From Pseudomonas sp. Leaf58 (lineage in GTDB: Bacteria; Pseudomonadota; Gammaproteobacteria; Pseudomonadales; Pseudomonadaceae): 64,000 nt of DNA. The position numbers were made by a program, and so were the translations under genes. Of this stretch, positions 25,634-35,010 are shown piece after piece. Each line of letters begins with the position of its first letter. The first letter of the stretch is position 1. The stretch covers positions 496,001 through 560,000 of the forward strand of contig NZ_CP032678.1 of the NCBI RefSeq assembly GCF_003627215.1, in the 5' to 3' direction. Under the pieces are notes generated by a model. The model was not told the DNA's origin. It searched no databases and worked only from the letters and a program-made list of their open reading frames with translations.

Positions 25634-26170
25634 ATGAAAGTTGCACTTTTCGGCTCCGCATTCAACCCGCCCTCAGCAGGCCATGCCGATTGCGTTGCGC
25701 AGCTGGCCCAGTTTGTAGACGAGGTGTGGTTGATACCGTCTTTTCGCCATGCCTTCGACAAAGACATGTCGACCTACACCCTGCGCTGTGAATGGGTACA
25801 GGCGTTTGCGCAAGACCTGGGGCCGCATGTGAAACTCATGGCGATCGAACACGAGCTGGCGATAGCGACGGGTACGCCGCGCCCCATCTACAGCTACGAG
25901 GTGGTGGAGCATATCGCGCAACACCATCCTGATCACCAATTGCTGCTGGCCATTGGCCCTGACAACATGCATGCCTGGAGTCGATTCAGCCATACCGAGC
26001 GCATCCACGCCCGGTGCCAAGTCATGGTCACCCAGGAGAGACTTCAAGTGCGCAGCACAGGTATTCGCCAGGAATTGGTACGTGGTCATGTTCCACGTGC
26101 CATGCTCACACCACATGTGATTCAGGCACTCACCCAATACAACCCATGGAAGCCACTTTATGTCGCTTGA
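25634..26170 (+). CDS. nadD: Nicotinate/nicotinamide mononucleotide adenylyltransferase
   Basis: 178 residues from ATG 25634. The nucleotidyltransferase start GSAFNPPSAGH (residues 7-17) is the GxFxPxHxGH-type motif, and STGIR near residue 145 is the second nucleotide-binding motif (ISSTxIR in the family). It joins NMN or NaMN to AMP to make NAD or its precursor. It is the first gene of an operon with an NrtR-like regulator and a phosphatase; the downstream start overlaps its last 11 bases. The length is short compared with chromosomal NadD (about 210), as in mobile-element versions. Whether it prefers NMN or NaMN cannot be read from sequence. Phages use such enzymes to rebuild NAD after host defence depletes it. 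Confidence 0.82.
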   Translation: MKVALFGSAFNPPSAGHADCVAQLAQFVDEVWLIPSFRHAFDKDMSTYTLRCEWVQAFAQDLGPHVKLMAIEHELAIATGTPRPIYSYEVVEHIAQHHPDHQLLLAIGPDNMHAWSRFSHTERIHARCQVMVTQERLQVRSTGIRQELVRGHVPRAMLTPHVIQALTQYNPWKPLYVA

Positions 26171-26885
26171 ACAACTGCACGACAAAAGCCCAGCGCCTCG
26201 CCATGACCCTATCGTGACCCTGGACGCGGTCATCTTCTGCTGGTTGAACGAAGAACTGCTGGTGTTGCTCGAAAAGCGACGCAAAGAGCCATTCAAAGAT
26301 GTGCTCGCAGTGCCTGGCGGCTACATTCACACTGACTCAGATAAAACCATCGACACCGGTCGCGATCGCATCCTGCGGGAGAAAGTGGGGTTCCTGCCTG
26401 ACTACATGGAGCAGCTCGAATCGGTGGGTGGTATGGATCGAGATCCGCGTGGCTGGTCGGTCTCGATCATCTACATGTGTATTCTCAAACAAGACAGCCC
26501 AGTCTTGGCGAACTTGCCCGAGCACCTGCAGCTGCTTCCCATCTCGCAAGTCACAGGCCCGGACGGTGTCGAGCTTGCGTTCGATCATCGCGAAGTGATC
26601 AACCGCGCCTATCAGCGCCTGTCCAGCAAGACCGCTTACTCCAGTTTGCCGCTGCTGTTCATGCCCAGGCTGTTCACGATGCCGATGATCATTAACATCC
26701 ACAAGGCCATCATGGGCACCACGCCGAACAAGATGAGCCTGCACAAGCGTTACAAACAGGGCGACCTGATTCGCAAGGTGCCAGGTGAAATGCTCTCACT
26801 GTCGGGTGCGCGGATTACCGATGCCTACGAGGCCACTATCGTAGAGCCTGAAATGTTCAGCGGCTCGCTGGGGGGTGGGGGATGA
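26160..26885 (+). CDS. nrtR: NrtR-like Nudix-domain transcription regulator
   Basis: 241 residues. The N-terminal Nudix fold has AVIFCWLNEELLVLLEKR and PGGYIHTDSDKTID, then RDRILREKVGF and DRDPRGWSVSIIYMCIL, typical of the NrtR family. The Nudix box is degenerate: two of the catalytic acidic positions in RExxEE are Ile and Lys, as in regulators that bind rather than cleave. The C-terminal third should be the winged helix. NrtR proteins bind ADP-ribose-type ligands and repress NAD genes. Its position directly after the nadD-like gene fits, and the GTATAC-N3-GTATAC sites are candidate targets (inference). Confidence 0.8.
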   Translation: MSLEQLHDKSPAPRHDPIVTLDAVIFCWLNEELLVLLEKRRKEPFKDVLAVPGGYIHTDSDKTIDTGRDRILREKVGFLPDYMEQLESVGGMDRDPRGWSVSIIYMCILKQDSPVLANLPEHLQLLPISQVTGPDGVELAFDHREVINRAYQRLSSKTAYSSLPLLFMPRLFTMPMIINIHKAIMGTTPNKMSLHKRYKQGDLIRKVPGEMLSLSGARITDAYEATIVEPEMFSGSLGGGG

Positions 26886-27655
26886 TCAACTGGATTCAAT
26901 CCCACCCCCGCAATACACGGGGCCGGGATTTCGCGATCAGCGATATTCATGGGTGCTTCAAGTTGCTGGAAACCAGCCTGGAACAAGTGGGATTTGATCC
27001 TGCTTGCGATCGCCTGTTCCCGGTAGGCGACCTGGTCGATCGCGGCCCTCAGAATGAATGGGTACTCGACTGGCTGGACAAGCCCTGGTTTTTACCGGTG
27101 AAAGGCAATCACGAGGCCTTCATCTTGAAGCTGTATGCACAAGGCGAGCCTTCGCAAGAGGCGCTGACCCATGCCCTGAATTTCAAGAAGTCTGGATTCG
27201 ATTGGTGGGGTGAAACCTCCCGGTCGTTCCGACACAAGTTCTTGGCGGCCATCGCCAAACTCCCCATCGCTGCGCAAGTCGACACATCATTGGGCAAGGT
27301 GGGGTTGATTCACGCGGACGTGCCATCAGGGATGCACTGGGATCACATCGTCGATCTGATCAACGATCCTGATGTTGAACAACAACGCCGGCTACTGAGC
27401 AACCGCGACCGCGTGACCAACAAGGACTGCACACTGGTACCGGGGCTTGAGCGCGTCTACGTGGGTCATAATGTCGTGAAAAGACCCTTGGTGCTGGGCA
27501 ACACGGTGTGCATTGACACGGGTGCATACCAGGGGCGTACGGCGAAGTGGCCGGGGAAAGGCGGCCTGAGCATCATTCGCTTGGATGTGGCGATGGGTGA
27601 GCTGCAAGCGAAGATCAACAGCTGCAAGCCCAACCGGGGCCTGCTGATCCCTTAA
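26882..27655 (+). CDS. Calcineurin-like Ser/Thr-type metallophosphatase
   Basis: 257 residues starting at an ATGA overlap with nrtR. Metallophosphatase motifs in order: DIHG at 21-24, GDLVDRG at 49-55, GNHE at 75-78, and a later HAD and GHNV. These bind two metals and match the PrpA/lambda-phosphatase group (protein or diadenosine-polyphosphate phosphatases). Third gene of the NAD operon; the substrate may be a nucleotide such as an NAD breakdown product, but protein substrates are equally possible. Confidence 0.82.
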   Translation: MINWIQSHPRNTRGRDFAISDIHGCFKLLETSLEQVGFDPACDRLFPVGDLVDRGPQNEWVLDWLDKPWFLPVKGNHEAFILKLYAQGEPSQEALTHALNFKKSGFDWWGETSRSFRHKFLAAIAKLPIAAQVDTSLGKVGLIHADVPSGMHWDHIVDLINDPDVEQQRRLLSNRDRVTNKDCTLVPGLERVYVGHNVVKRPLVLGNTVCIDTGAYQGRTAKWPGKGGLSIIRLDVAMGELQAKINSCKPNRGLLIP

Positions 27656-27665
27656 GATGCAAATT

Positions 27666-27760
27666 GGCCAGCGGAAAACACTGGCCGATCAATAGGGATG
27701 CGCCGTGGTGCCTGTTGCGCACTTTTGCCCGGAAGTCCCTCCCTGCAGGCCGCAACAGGC
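27666..27760. repeat. Two perfect hairpins between convergent genes
   Basis: GGCCAG/CTGGCC (about 27666-27686) and 10-bp arms GCCTGTTGCG (27710-27719) with CGCAACAGGC (27751-27760). No T-run. They probably separate the convergent NAD operon and the 27762 gene. Confidence 0.6.
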
Positions 27761-27761
27761 G

Positions 27762-28067
27762 CTATTCCTCCACCTCGAAGGCGTCCAGGCGACCATTGAT
27801 GTCGACCAGGACGGCATCTGTGCTTTGCACCAGATCCAGCATTGAATCCGACACCTTGAGCTCAGGCTGAGCCAGGGTTTGCGTGATCAGCGCCTGGATT
27901 TTCCCCAGCAGATCCTTGAGCTTCCACAAGGCAATCAGGCGCGGCGGTTCAAGCAGAGCAATCAACTGATCATTCATGCGCAACTCAGTTTCGCTGATTG
28001 ACAGCGCAATGGACTCAAGCTTGTGCTTGAGCAGCAGGTCAGTCTGACTTGTCTCGGCCTGATTCAT
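27762..28067 (-). CDS. Small helical protein
   Basis: 101 residues from ATG 28067 (MNQAETSQTDLL), with GAGG 6 nt upstream. All-helical and acidic at the C-terminus (DAFEVEE); a leucine heptad-like pattern suggests a coiled coil. It starts 11 bases after the AI-2E transporter gene stop, so it is in the same operon. The longer frame from 28130 lies inside the transporter. Confidence 0.7.
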   Translation of the reverse strand: MNQAETSQTDLLLKHKLESIALSISETELRMNDQLIALLEPPRLIALWKLKDLLGKIQALITQTLAQPELKVSDSMLDLVQSTDAVLVDINGRLDAFEVEE

Positions 28068-28078
28068 GGTGAGCCTCT

Positions 28079-29143
28079 TCAGTGGGTCGATGCAGGTGCG
28101 CTGGCAGTCGCGGCACGTCGTACAAGCCACTCACGCACCAAGGTGAAAGCCAGGGCCAGGAAGACCGGGCCCAGGAAGATACCCAGGAAACCCCAAACCA
28201 TCATGCCACCCAGCACGCCCAGCAGCACGATGGGCATCGGCAGCACGCCGCCGCGACTGATCAGAATGGGTTTGAAAATATGCTCGGCACCACCAACAAT
28301 CACAAAGCCCCAGAACAACAGGAAGATCCCCATCCACAGCTGGCCATCGTACATCAACCACAGTCCGATCGGGACATACAGCAAAGGTGGGCCCATGGGA
28401 ATCAAGCTCAAGAAGAAGGTGGCCAGGCCCAGCAACAACACTCCAGGGATGCCGGCGATGGCAAAACCGATCGCCAATAGCACCGCTTGGATGAGTGAAG
28501 TGCCCAGAACCCCATTGATCACTCCCTGGATGGTGTTTTGCGCCACCGTCCAGTAGCTGCGCGACGACGGCCCGACAATGTAGGACAGCGCGTCATGAAG
28601 AATTTTGGTGATTTGCTCGCCCTGGATATGGAACCAGAAGGCGAAGACAATGGCCATCAGGCACTGCACCACGATCGTTCCCACTACGGCACTGTGACTC
28701 AGCAGGTAGGTGGCAGCGGTATGCAGGTACGGTTTGACATCCAGGAACCAGTCCGGGCCTTTCGCCTCCCACAGCCCCCATTGCTGATGGATGTAGCTGC
28801 CCGCCAGCGGGATCGACTCTACCCAGGATGGGGCTGCGGGTAGCGTGGTGTGCGCCATTGCGACGATCGGCTCGATAAACTGCTGGGTGCCTCCGGCCAA
28901 ACTCATGGCCAGAGCCACCAGGGGGCCTGCAATCAAGACGAGAAAGACCAGGGAGATCAAGCTGGCGGCGACCCAGCGCGACCCCGTAACCTTGCGAAGC
29001 CATTGCACTGCGGGCCAGGTGGCGAAGGCAATCAATGCGCCCCAGGCCAGGGTGATTGCAAACGGTGTGAGCACGTAGAGGGCAGCAAGCAGCACCCCCA
29101 GCACAATGACCATGCCAATGGGCTTTTCCAAGCGGCTGAACAT
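28079..29143 (-). CDS. AI-2E family transporter (PerM-like membrane protein)
   Basis: 354 residues from ATG 29143 (MFSRLEKPIG). About eight hydrophobic segments, with the family's conserved C-terminal region: GVLGTSLIQAVLL, IPGVLLLGLATFFLSLIPMGPPL and VVGGAEHIFKPILISRG-like sequence. AI-2E family proteins export small molecules or act as Na+/H+ antiporters; the name does not prove autoinducer transport. TATATT at about 29207-29214 (minus strand) is a possible -10. The frame continues upstream to 29236 without support. Confidence 0.85.
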   Translation of the reverse strand: MFSRLEKPIGMVIVLGVLLAALYVLTPFAITLAWGALIAFATWPAVQWLRKVTGSRWVAASLISLVFLVLIAGPLVALAMSLAGGTQQFIEPIVAMAHTTLPAAPSWVESIPLAGSYIHQQWGLWEAKGPDWFLDVKPYLHTAATYLLSHSAVVGTIVVQCLMAIVFAFWFHIQGEQITKILHDALSYIVGPSSRSYWTVAQNTIQGVINGVLGTSLIQAVLLAIGFAIAGIPGVLLLGLATFFLSLIPMGPPLLYVPIGLWLMYDGQLWMGIFLLFWGFVIVGGAEHIFKPILISRGGVLPMPIVLLGVLGGMMVWGFLGIFLGPVFLALAFTLVREWLVRRAATASAPASTH

Positions 29144-29266
29144 GTTGAATCGTCCGTTTTGGTGAATGAGGTTAATTGCACTGTAATGGCGACCTGCCAC
29201 TTTTGCAATATATTGATTAAGCGTTGTTTTTGACATTGAGACTGACCGCCAGTGGCGTCCTTTTCT

Positions 29267-30067
29267 CTACAGTACACCCGCCTTGGAAAAAATCAGGAAC
29301 GGCAGGTGGGCCGCGACGACCATTACACAGATCGGGAAAGCAAACAGGAAGACCAAGCCCATCAACTGCATGGCCAGTACACCACCCAGCAAGTACATCA
29401 TTGCGGCCAGCACCACAACGCACAGGGCTAAGCCGATTGTTATGAGGGCGATTAGACGAACCTGGGCGCCGACAAGCAGCCAGGAGGCTGAGCCAGACTG
29501 GCCAGTAATCGAGGTGAACACTAGGTTTAGCAGCGCCGCCAGGCGCTTGGCGTTGAACTGCAGGAGCAGCGAGCCGCCCACACTGACAACCGTGGTCAGG
29601 GCAACCCAATCAGCCCGCCCAGCTGCGCCTAAGAACGCTTGGGCATTCAGTGTCAGAGACTGCTCAACCGTGTGAACGGCCTCGGCATTCATGGCTGCCA
29701 GCGCCTCCCATCGCTGGGGGATGTCGGTGCCCAGGATCGTCACCCTGGTTAACCAAGGGGGCGGTGTGCCCACCTCGGTGCTTGCCATTGCCAGGTAGGC
29801 ATCGAGCAGCCTCAGCGCATCAGTCGGGAACGCCGCTGGCAGCCATACTAGGGCGCCCAGCAAGCTCAGCACAAGGGTGGCGCAACCGGCGCCAATCACA
29901 GGCCTTCCCACAGCCCGAACCAGGTACGCGAACAGTGGTTGAGTGAGCACAGCCAACAGGATGCCAGTCGCGAAGGTGCTTGGCAGAGGTACGACCGCGA
30001 ATAATCCAGCGATGACTACCCACAACAACAGAGTTTTCGCGACCATTAAATGCAAGTTGATAGGCAT
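29267..30067 (-). CDS. Second, shorter AI-2E-like membrane protein
   Basis: 266 residues from ATG 30067 (MPINLHLMVAK). About seven hydrophobic segments. The N-terminal half (LLLWVVIAGLF...LPSTFATGILLAVLTQPL) resembles AI-2E proteins such as the neighbour, but the C-terminal signature is missing, so it is a truncated or divergent paralogue. Same strand as the transporter and 124 bases upstream of it. Confidence 0.65.
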   Translation of the reverse strand: MPINLHLMVAKTLLLWVVIAGLFAVVPLPSTFATGILLAVLTQPLFAYLVRAVGRPVIGAGCATLVLSLLGALVWLPAAFPTDALRLLDAYLAMASTEVGTPPPWLTRVTILGTDIPQRWEALAAMNAEAVHTVEQSLTLNAQAFLGAAGRADWVALTTVVSVGGSLLLQFNAKRLAALLNLVFTSITGQSGSASWLLVGAQVRLIALITIGLALCVVVLAAMMYLLGGVLAMQLMGLVFLFAFPICVMVVAAHLPFLIFSKAGVL

Positions 30068-30176
30068 GGCAGGCTCACACGCAAGAGTCAGTCGGTAAGG
30101 GATCTTCAAACCCCATGGTTACTGGCGTGTACGGTGTTAATTGCCCGTACAGACCGAGCAATATACACAAAAACCA

Positions 30177-30674
30177 TTAGAGACCCAAGTCGAGCTCCAG
30201 CACCAGGTCGCGATAACCCTCCAAAGCCGGGGCTTTCATGGCAATCTCACGCGGAAACGCCGCGCTTTTGAAGGTGGCCTGGATCATTTGAAGTTGCGCT
30301 GGATCGCGCAATTGTGCCGGCAGTGTTGCGCTCATTGCCTGGGTGATGAAGAGCAGGAGTTGAGCGGCACGATCAATCGCCGTCGCTCGATCTTGAGCAG
30401 AACAGTTACCCAGGCGCTTCTTGGCTTCTGCACGGTAAGCGAAGAGCACTTGATTGCGCAGTTGCTGATCCGTGGCGCCACGGTTGAAAGGCTCCTGAGG
30501 AACCACAAGTTCACGGTGAAATGCGGCCTTCATCAGCTGGATACGACCGACCATGCCATTGAAATCTACCCAGCGATGCTCACTCGCAGTGTCCTGCAAC
30601 TGCTCAAGGTAGTCCTTGGCACCATCAAAATCGCTGACGTTGAGGAGTTCAATGAGCGGGGTGAGGGTGTTCAT
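30177..30674 (-). CDS. Orphan helical protein with DLGL tail
   Basis: 165 residues from ATG 30674 (MNTLTPLIELL), with GGAG about 9 nt upstream; the ATG at 30689 has no ribosome site. All-helical; it ends LVLELDLGL. This is the smallest clear member of the tail group, useful because it shows the tail on a compact protein. Confidence 0.78.
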   Translation of the reverse strand: MNTLTPLIELLNVSDFDGAKDYLEQLQDTASEHRWVDFNGMVGRIQLMKAAFHRELVVPQEPFNRGATDQQLRNQVLFAYRAEAKKRLGNCSAQDRATAIDRAAQLLLFITQAMSATLPAQLRDPAQLQMIQATFKSAAFPREIAMKAPALEGYRDLVLELDLGL

Positions 30675-31075
30675 GCCGACAATCTCCATGGTTCATTTTT
30701 AGCCTATCATGCCCGCGTACACACAATCACTCGCAATCTTAATCAGGTTAATGTTCAGCAATTTCATATGGTTGTGTTACATTTCTCAAGTAAATTAGAG
30801 AAATCGTATCATTCTAGAAACGACATGAGGTAATCGTGCAGAATGCCCTGAAATCCGAATGAGGTTATCAAAGTCGTTCTAAATCAATCGGTTAGGCGCA
30901 ACTGGTGAGGTTGGTCTCATGATCTTGTCTCCACCACCTGCACATGCCATAGTGAACTGGCAGGGCGGCTAACCGGATGAGATCGATCGCCCTCTGGCAG
31001 CTAGGGCTGTATTCGCGCAAGGCGAATCGAGAAGGGGATGACCCATCGAAGCAGTGTCCGGATCTACATTAAGAA
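30675..31075. other. Intergenic region without a gene
   Basis: About 400 bases with no supported ORF on either strand. AT-rich at 30740-30830 (possible promoter material such as TATCAT near 30808), then a GC-richer stretch with GGTGAGGTTGG and CCACCACC blocks (about 30904-30950) that could pair. I see no tRNA or terminator in it. Confidence 0.5.
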
Positions 31076-31098
31076 AAATGCGCCCCGAGGCGCATTCT
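31076..31098 (-). terminator. Intrinsic terminator of the 31112 gene
   Basis: ATGCGCC-TCGG-GGCGCAT followed by TTTTC on the minus strand. Confidence 0.85.
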
Positions 31099-31111
31099 CT
31101 TTGGACGCAAA

Positions 31112-31255
31112 TCAACGATCGCGATCATCATCCGGATAGTCTTCACGACGCTCTGCGTAGTCACGATCACGAAACTGCGATCGTCCTAGACCCCCTTCGT
31201 GACGAACAGGTTCCGCAGGCTTGTCTTGATGATCTTCAGGTGCATGTTGGCGCAT
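31112..31255 (-). CDS. Small highly charged protein
   Basis: 47 residues from ATG 31255, with GGAG 8 nt upstream and a terminator straight after the stop. Rich in Arg, Asp, Glu and His (ends REDYPDDDRDR), probably unstructured. No family recognised. Ribosome site plus terminator make it likely real. Confidence 0.6.
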   Translation of the reverse strand: MRQHAPEDHQDKPAEPVRHEGGLGRSQFRDRDYAERREDYPDDDRDR

Positions 31256-31496
31256 GATAAAGGCTCCGATAAAGGCTCGAACGCTGGAATTGCATTTAGC
31301 CACATATTGGATTTGGGTTCAATAGGCGGCATACCTCAGCATCGCTGATCTCATCGCCTTCGACACCCTCGGTGGCTCCGACCACATGACCTGTAAAGTC
31401 GCCAAGTGCCTGGATCTCAGCGGCCTACAGGCATGTCGACCCCCTGTAATTTTCTACATTTAGGGGAGGGATTACCCACTCTAGCAAAACAATATA

Positions 31497-31505
31497 TGCT
31501 ATACT
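31497..31505 (+). promoter_or_regulatory. Extended -10 promoter element
   Basis: TGC-TATACT (TATACT at 31500-31505), with no convincing -35 at 17 bp. 25 bases before the ATG at 31530. Confidence 0.6.
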
Positions 31506-31529
31506 GAAAGCACATTTTGGAGATATCCC

Positions 31530-32033
31530 ATGAGCGAAATTCAAAGCGTCGACACCCCGGAAGTAGAGCACGAAACCACCCCGGTAGCATCCGCCAAACG
31601 GCTTGCAGATACCCTGGCGACGCTTCGCTGCCTGGCGCTGGATGCTATGGAAGAACACCGCGATGCGCTGATGGAGCTGCCCGAGGTTTACAATCACTTG
31701 CAGATGATCGATCGCCACCTTTTCAACGCGGCGGTGGAAGAAGAACGCTCCCGTGCGCCAGCGCCTGAGCCCAAGAGCAACGATCTGCCGGATCTGGTAG
31801 CCCAGTTGGCGCCAGGGGAGAAGTTTCTCCTCAGATCCCTGTTGAAAGCCCCCAATGGCATCAACAAGCACATGCTGGGCACCGAAAACCAACGCCTGAT
31901 CGATTGGGGTTTTGTCCTGGCCGAGGGCAACTTGCTCCTGCTTTCCGAGCGTGGCCATCAAGCCAACCAACTGCTGAGCCTCAAACCCAATCGACGCGCT
32001 GAAGCCCCAGTGCTGGCCGCCTCGGTCAATTGA
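31530..32033 (+). CDS. Orphan protein
   Basis: 167 residues from ATG 31530 (GGAG 8 nt upstream). Acidic disordered N-terminus, a helical middle, and a C-terminal segment (EKFLLRSLLKAPNGINKHML...RLIDWGFVLAEGN) that looks like a small winged helix. No DLGL tail. Function unknown. Confidence 0.72.
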   Translation: MSEIQSVDTPEVEHETTPVASAKRLADTLATLRCLALDAMEEHRDALMELPEVYNHLQMIDRHLFNAAVEEERSRAPAPEPKSNDLPDLVAQLAPGEKFLLRSLLKAPNGINKHMLGTENQRLIDWGFVLAEGNLLLLSERGHQANQLLSLKPNRRAEAPVLAASVN

Positions 32034-32142
32034 CTGCCCAGTAGACGGGGGCCGGGGAGGTTGTTGCCACTCCGGAGCCTCCTGTTGTACCTACTTATTG
32101 CCCCACCATCCCCTGATGGCTTGATACTCAGCAGGCTTGCGA

Positions 32143-33024
32143 TCATGAATAGTCTGGAAGCCATCCAAGCCTTTCGTCAGGCCTGTAATCCAGCAGTTTA
32201 CCAACGACATCCGTGCCATAGACCTTAATCAGGGTGCCGACCAACCCCCGGCTTGGCCGGGAGACAATCAATTCCGCTGGAAGAAAGTTGTATCGCTCCA
32301 GTTCTGTCCTGACTGGTACTGCATCACCATAATCAGGCGTGATGTCGTAATTCAGCGGCACCCCCACCAATCGCTTACCGCCGTCAAAGATTTCAAAGCG
32401 GTGCCAGAATCCACTGTTGGCAAATTTGAGCTTGTTACACTCTTCAAGGATTTCAGGAATGGCTTGCAACATCGACTCCAGGCTGTTGGTCACCCTGAAG
32501 TGATCAAACACTGTGCAGATGTAAATCTCGTTGCCGTCGTCATCCTGCGTATCAATGGATGAGTAGTGCGCGGCCTCAAGCGTATAGCGAAACGAACTCG
32601 ATCGATCGCCGGGATCCAGAAGAGGATTGAATTTTGGTTCTGCGGTACACGCATAGGTAAGGCTTGTCTGGCTCAATAACTCCCAGAACTGATCCAGATG
32701 TTTCCATCCTCCTGGTTTCTCTCCAAGCGTGATGAGCGCCTCCAATTCTTGGGGCGGACTTCGTAACGCAGTGCCTTCACTGCCCAACACCTTTGCAAGC
32801 TGTCCTCTAAGGTCATTGATGGTCAGATCGACTGGAATTTCATCAAACCCGGCCAGCCTGGCAATCAGCGCGCACCCCGTGTCTCCACGATTTTGGCCCA
32901 TGTAGGACGCTACCAGCGTAGAGGAGGTTTTTTCCAGGTCTTCCCACTCATGGGCCCAATTGCCGAATTCCTGGAGGGATCGTTGCATGATGAGAATGAG
33001 GTCAATCGGTCTTAACGGTTTCAA
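32143..33024 (-). CDS. Orphan protein, paralogue of 33084 gene, tail lost
   Basis: Up to 293 residues; start uncertain (TTG at 33024 or ATG at 32988, neither with a good ribosome site). It resembles the upstream gene in two places: KPGGWKHLDQFWELL versus VPGGWRYLDALWERQ, and PSRGLVGTLIKVYG versus DPRGLIIERDGQVC. Its C-terminus (RLGWLPDYS) lacks the tail that its paralogue keeps. Follows it by 60 bases, so probably co-transcribed. Confidence 0.7.
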   Translation of the reverse strand: MKPLRPIDLILIMQRSLQEFGNWAHEWEDLEKTSSTLVASYMGQNRGDTGCALIARLAGFDEIPVDLTINDLRGQLAKVLGSEGTALRSPPQELEALITLGEKPGGWKHLDQFWELLSQTSLTYACTAEPKFNPLLDPGDRSSSFRYTLEAAHYSSIDTQDDDGNEIYICTVFDHFRVTNSLESMLQAIPEILEECNKLKFANSGFWHRFEIFDGGKRLVGVPLNYDITPDYGDAVPVRTELERYNFLPAELIVSRPSRGLVGTLIKVYGTDVVGKLLDYRPDERLGWLPDYS

Positions 33025-33083
33025 AAGGTACTTCTGCTTGCGTTGCGAGAGTTGCAGGGATGATCACCTGAATGCGAAGCGCC

Positions 33084-33941
33084 TTACAATCCCAGATCAA
33101 GGCCCAGGCAGTGCTCCACATATAGGTCGGCCACTTCGGCACCGAACGCTGCTTGAATGGCTTTCACGCAGACCTGCCCGTCTCTTTCTATGATCAGGCC
33201 ACGAGGATCAAATCGACCTTCCGGTGGGAATTCGCTACAGTCCATCGGGCTCATGCAGGTGTACATGATGGAGCGACGGGCGGGTGTAAACGGATTGGCG
33301 ATCTTGCTCTTTGCTTTAAGCACCTTGAGGCACACATCATTCAGATGTGTTGATTCCTCATCGCCGGTTATCCTGTCGGCAATTTGCTTGAGCTCCTGAT
33401 CGCAGAGCCTTGACACGTCCGGAAGTTTTTTCAGCAGGGCTGTCAGGTCATTGGCATAGAAACTGGTTTGGAGGTCGTATGTGTCATAGTAAGGATCATC
33501 ATCGGGGTGAGCGATCGGCACCAGGCTATCGAAGGCCATCACTTCATATTTCCAGCCTTGCGTGACGTCTTCGGCTGGATTGATGCATTCATGAATGGGG
33601 TTCTGCAGCAAGGCTTCGGTCAGTGGAACACCTGCCTGACGCTCCCAAAGGGCATCAAGGTAACGCCAGCCTCCAGGAACGCCATGTAATGCATTTATCT
33701 TGATGAGGGTGGTCATGTGTGACTCCCACCCTTGGGATAAATCATTGAATTTGGCTCGCAAGGCAAACCGCAGCTGAGTTACAGTAAAGTGCTGAAGGAG
33801 ACCGGCAGCGTTAAGCAACTCGGCGAACAAGCTAAGCCCAGGGTCTTCAAGATCAAGGGGCCCAAACCCAGGCGCCATACATTCCAGTACAGGCATCTCA
33901 TCAGGCGGCCAGTGTGTGGAGTGGCCAAGTGATTTGCGCAT
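33084..33941 (-). CDS. Orphan protein with DLGL tail
   Basis: 285 residues from ATG 33941 (weak ribosome site). Paralogue of the downstream gene (shared PGGW.YLD block). It ends CLGLDLGL. Composition is mixed rather than all-helical, so the tail is not tied to one fold. Function unknown. Confidence 0.75.
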   Translation of the reverse strand: MRKSLGHSTHWPPDEMPVLECMAPGFGPLDLEDPGLSLFAELLNAAGLLQHFTVTQLRFALRAKFNDLSQGWESHMTTLIKINALHGVPGGWRYLDALWERQAGVPLTEALLQNPIHECINPAEDVTQGWKYEVMAFDSLVPIAHPDDDPYYDTYDLQTSFYANDLTALLKKLPDVSRLCDQELKQIADRITGDEESTHLNDVCLKVLKAKSKIANPFTPARRSIMYTCMSPMDCSEFPPEGRFDPRGLIIERDGQVCVKAIQAAFGAEVADLYVEHCLGLDLGL

Positions 33942-34117
33942 GGCATAGCCAGGTGCAGGGCACTGGCGCTAGGGGTGGGGGCGGGTGCGATCATGGGTCA
34001 CCGGAACGTGGCAGTCTTCTGCTGGGTCGAGTACGACCAGTATGGCAGTGGAGCTTTTTTGGAGGCAAAAAAGACGCCACGCCGTGCCGGCAAATGGCGC
34101 CCTTGACCTGGGTATAC

Positions 34118-34924
34118 CTAGGCGTTGCGAATGGCGGCCATCAGGCCAGCCAGGTCATGACTGTTTTCCAGGAAGGTGGCGATTCGGGGCAGGATTACAT
34201 CGGCACTGTCCTGAATGCAGCGGATGCGAAACTCGGGCTCCAGTTCCTGAGGAATCAAGCAGAAGAGAAGGTTGTCGGATGAAGCTTGCGGGTCTACGTA
34301 GAGCACCGTCGCGCAGTTGACCAAGGCGGCTGCGATCGGATCCATCAGGTAGGGGAACTGCAGGGTTGTCCCAGAGATGATCAACAGATTGGTCGATCGG
34401 GCATGGGCCATGGCTTTGTTGTAGTTCTCGTTCTTGATGTTTTCGCCGAATAGTACGACGTCAGGACGAATGGGGGCTTGAGCAGGGTGGCGGCAGCGGT
34501 AGCAGCGCGGCGGGAGCACCATGTCTTCGGTGATCGCCAGTTCGTGCTTCTCGCCGCAGCGAAAGCAGGAATAGGAGTGGGTCGAACCATGCAGCTCGAC
34601 CAGGCGATTGGGATCAAGCCCAGCCCGAAGTGACAGGCCGTCCACGTTCTGTGTGAGCTCCAGGTAGTCGCTGGAAGCGTCGCTGATGCGTTTTAAGGCC
34701 TTGTGGGCCTCCGAGGGTGCCGCTGACTTCAAGGCCATCAACAACATGTGCCAATGGCGCCAGAGGAGCTCTGGATTCTCCTTCAGGGTTTGGCGAGAGA
34801 CGATCTGCTCCACCGGCATTTTATGCAAGGCTTCGATTTCGGTGTAGCGCCCTGTGGCTCCCCGGTAAGTGGGCAAACCACTGCCCACCGAGATACCAGC
34901 GCCGGTGATGGACATTACTCTCAT
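34118..34924 (-). CDS. cobB: Sir2-family NAD-dependent protein deacylase
   Basis: 268 residues from ATG 34924, behind AAGGAG. Sirtuin motifs: TGAGISVGSGLPTYR (residues 7-21, NAD binding), TQNVDGL at 91-97, catalytic His112 in ELHGS, zinc cysteines 120/123 and 141/144, then PDVVLFGE and a GTTLQ segment. Sirtuins remove acyl groups from lysine or, in defence proteins, hydrolyse NAD. The presence of a zinc ribbon and the absence of extra domains favour a deacylase. TATATT near 34986 (minus strand) is a likely -10. Fits the NAD theme of the window. Confidence 0.9.
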   Translation of the reverse strand: MRVMSITGAGISVGSGLPTYRGATGRYTEIEALHKMPVEQIVSRQTLKENPELLWRHWHMLLMALKSAAPSEAHKALKRISDASSDYLELTQNVDGLSLRAGLDPNRLVELHGSTHSYSCFRCGEKHELAITEDMVLPPRCYRCRHPAQAPIRPDVVLFGENIKNENYNKAMAHARSTNLLIISGTTLQFPYLMDPIAAALVNCATVLYVDPQASSDNLLFCLIPQELEPEFRIRCIQDSADVILPRIATFLENSHDLAGLMAAIRNA

Positions 34925-35010
34925 CCACGTGCTCCTTGAAATGATTGGGCGAAGACAAACCAATCGAGTGCCAACGCAGTTAACTCAATATAACGCAAAT
35001 CGTGAGGGTT

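Noticed and set aside
33993..34106. 37-codon plus-strand ORF between the 33941 and 34118 genes
   Set aside because: Weak ribosome site and no family; too short to support.
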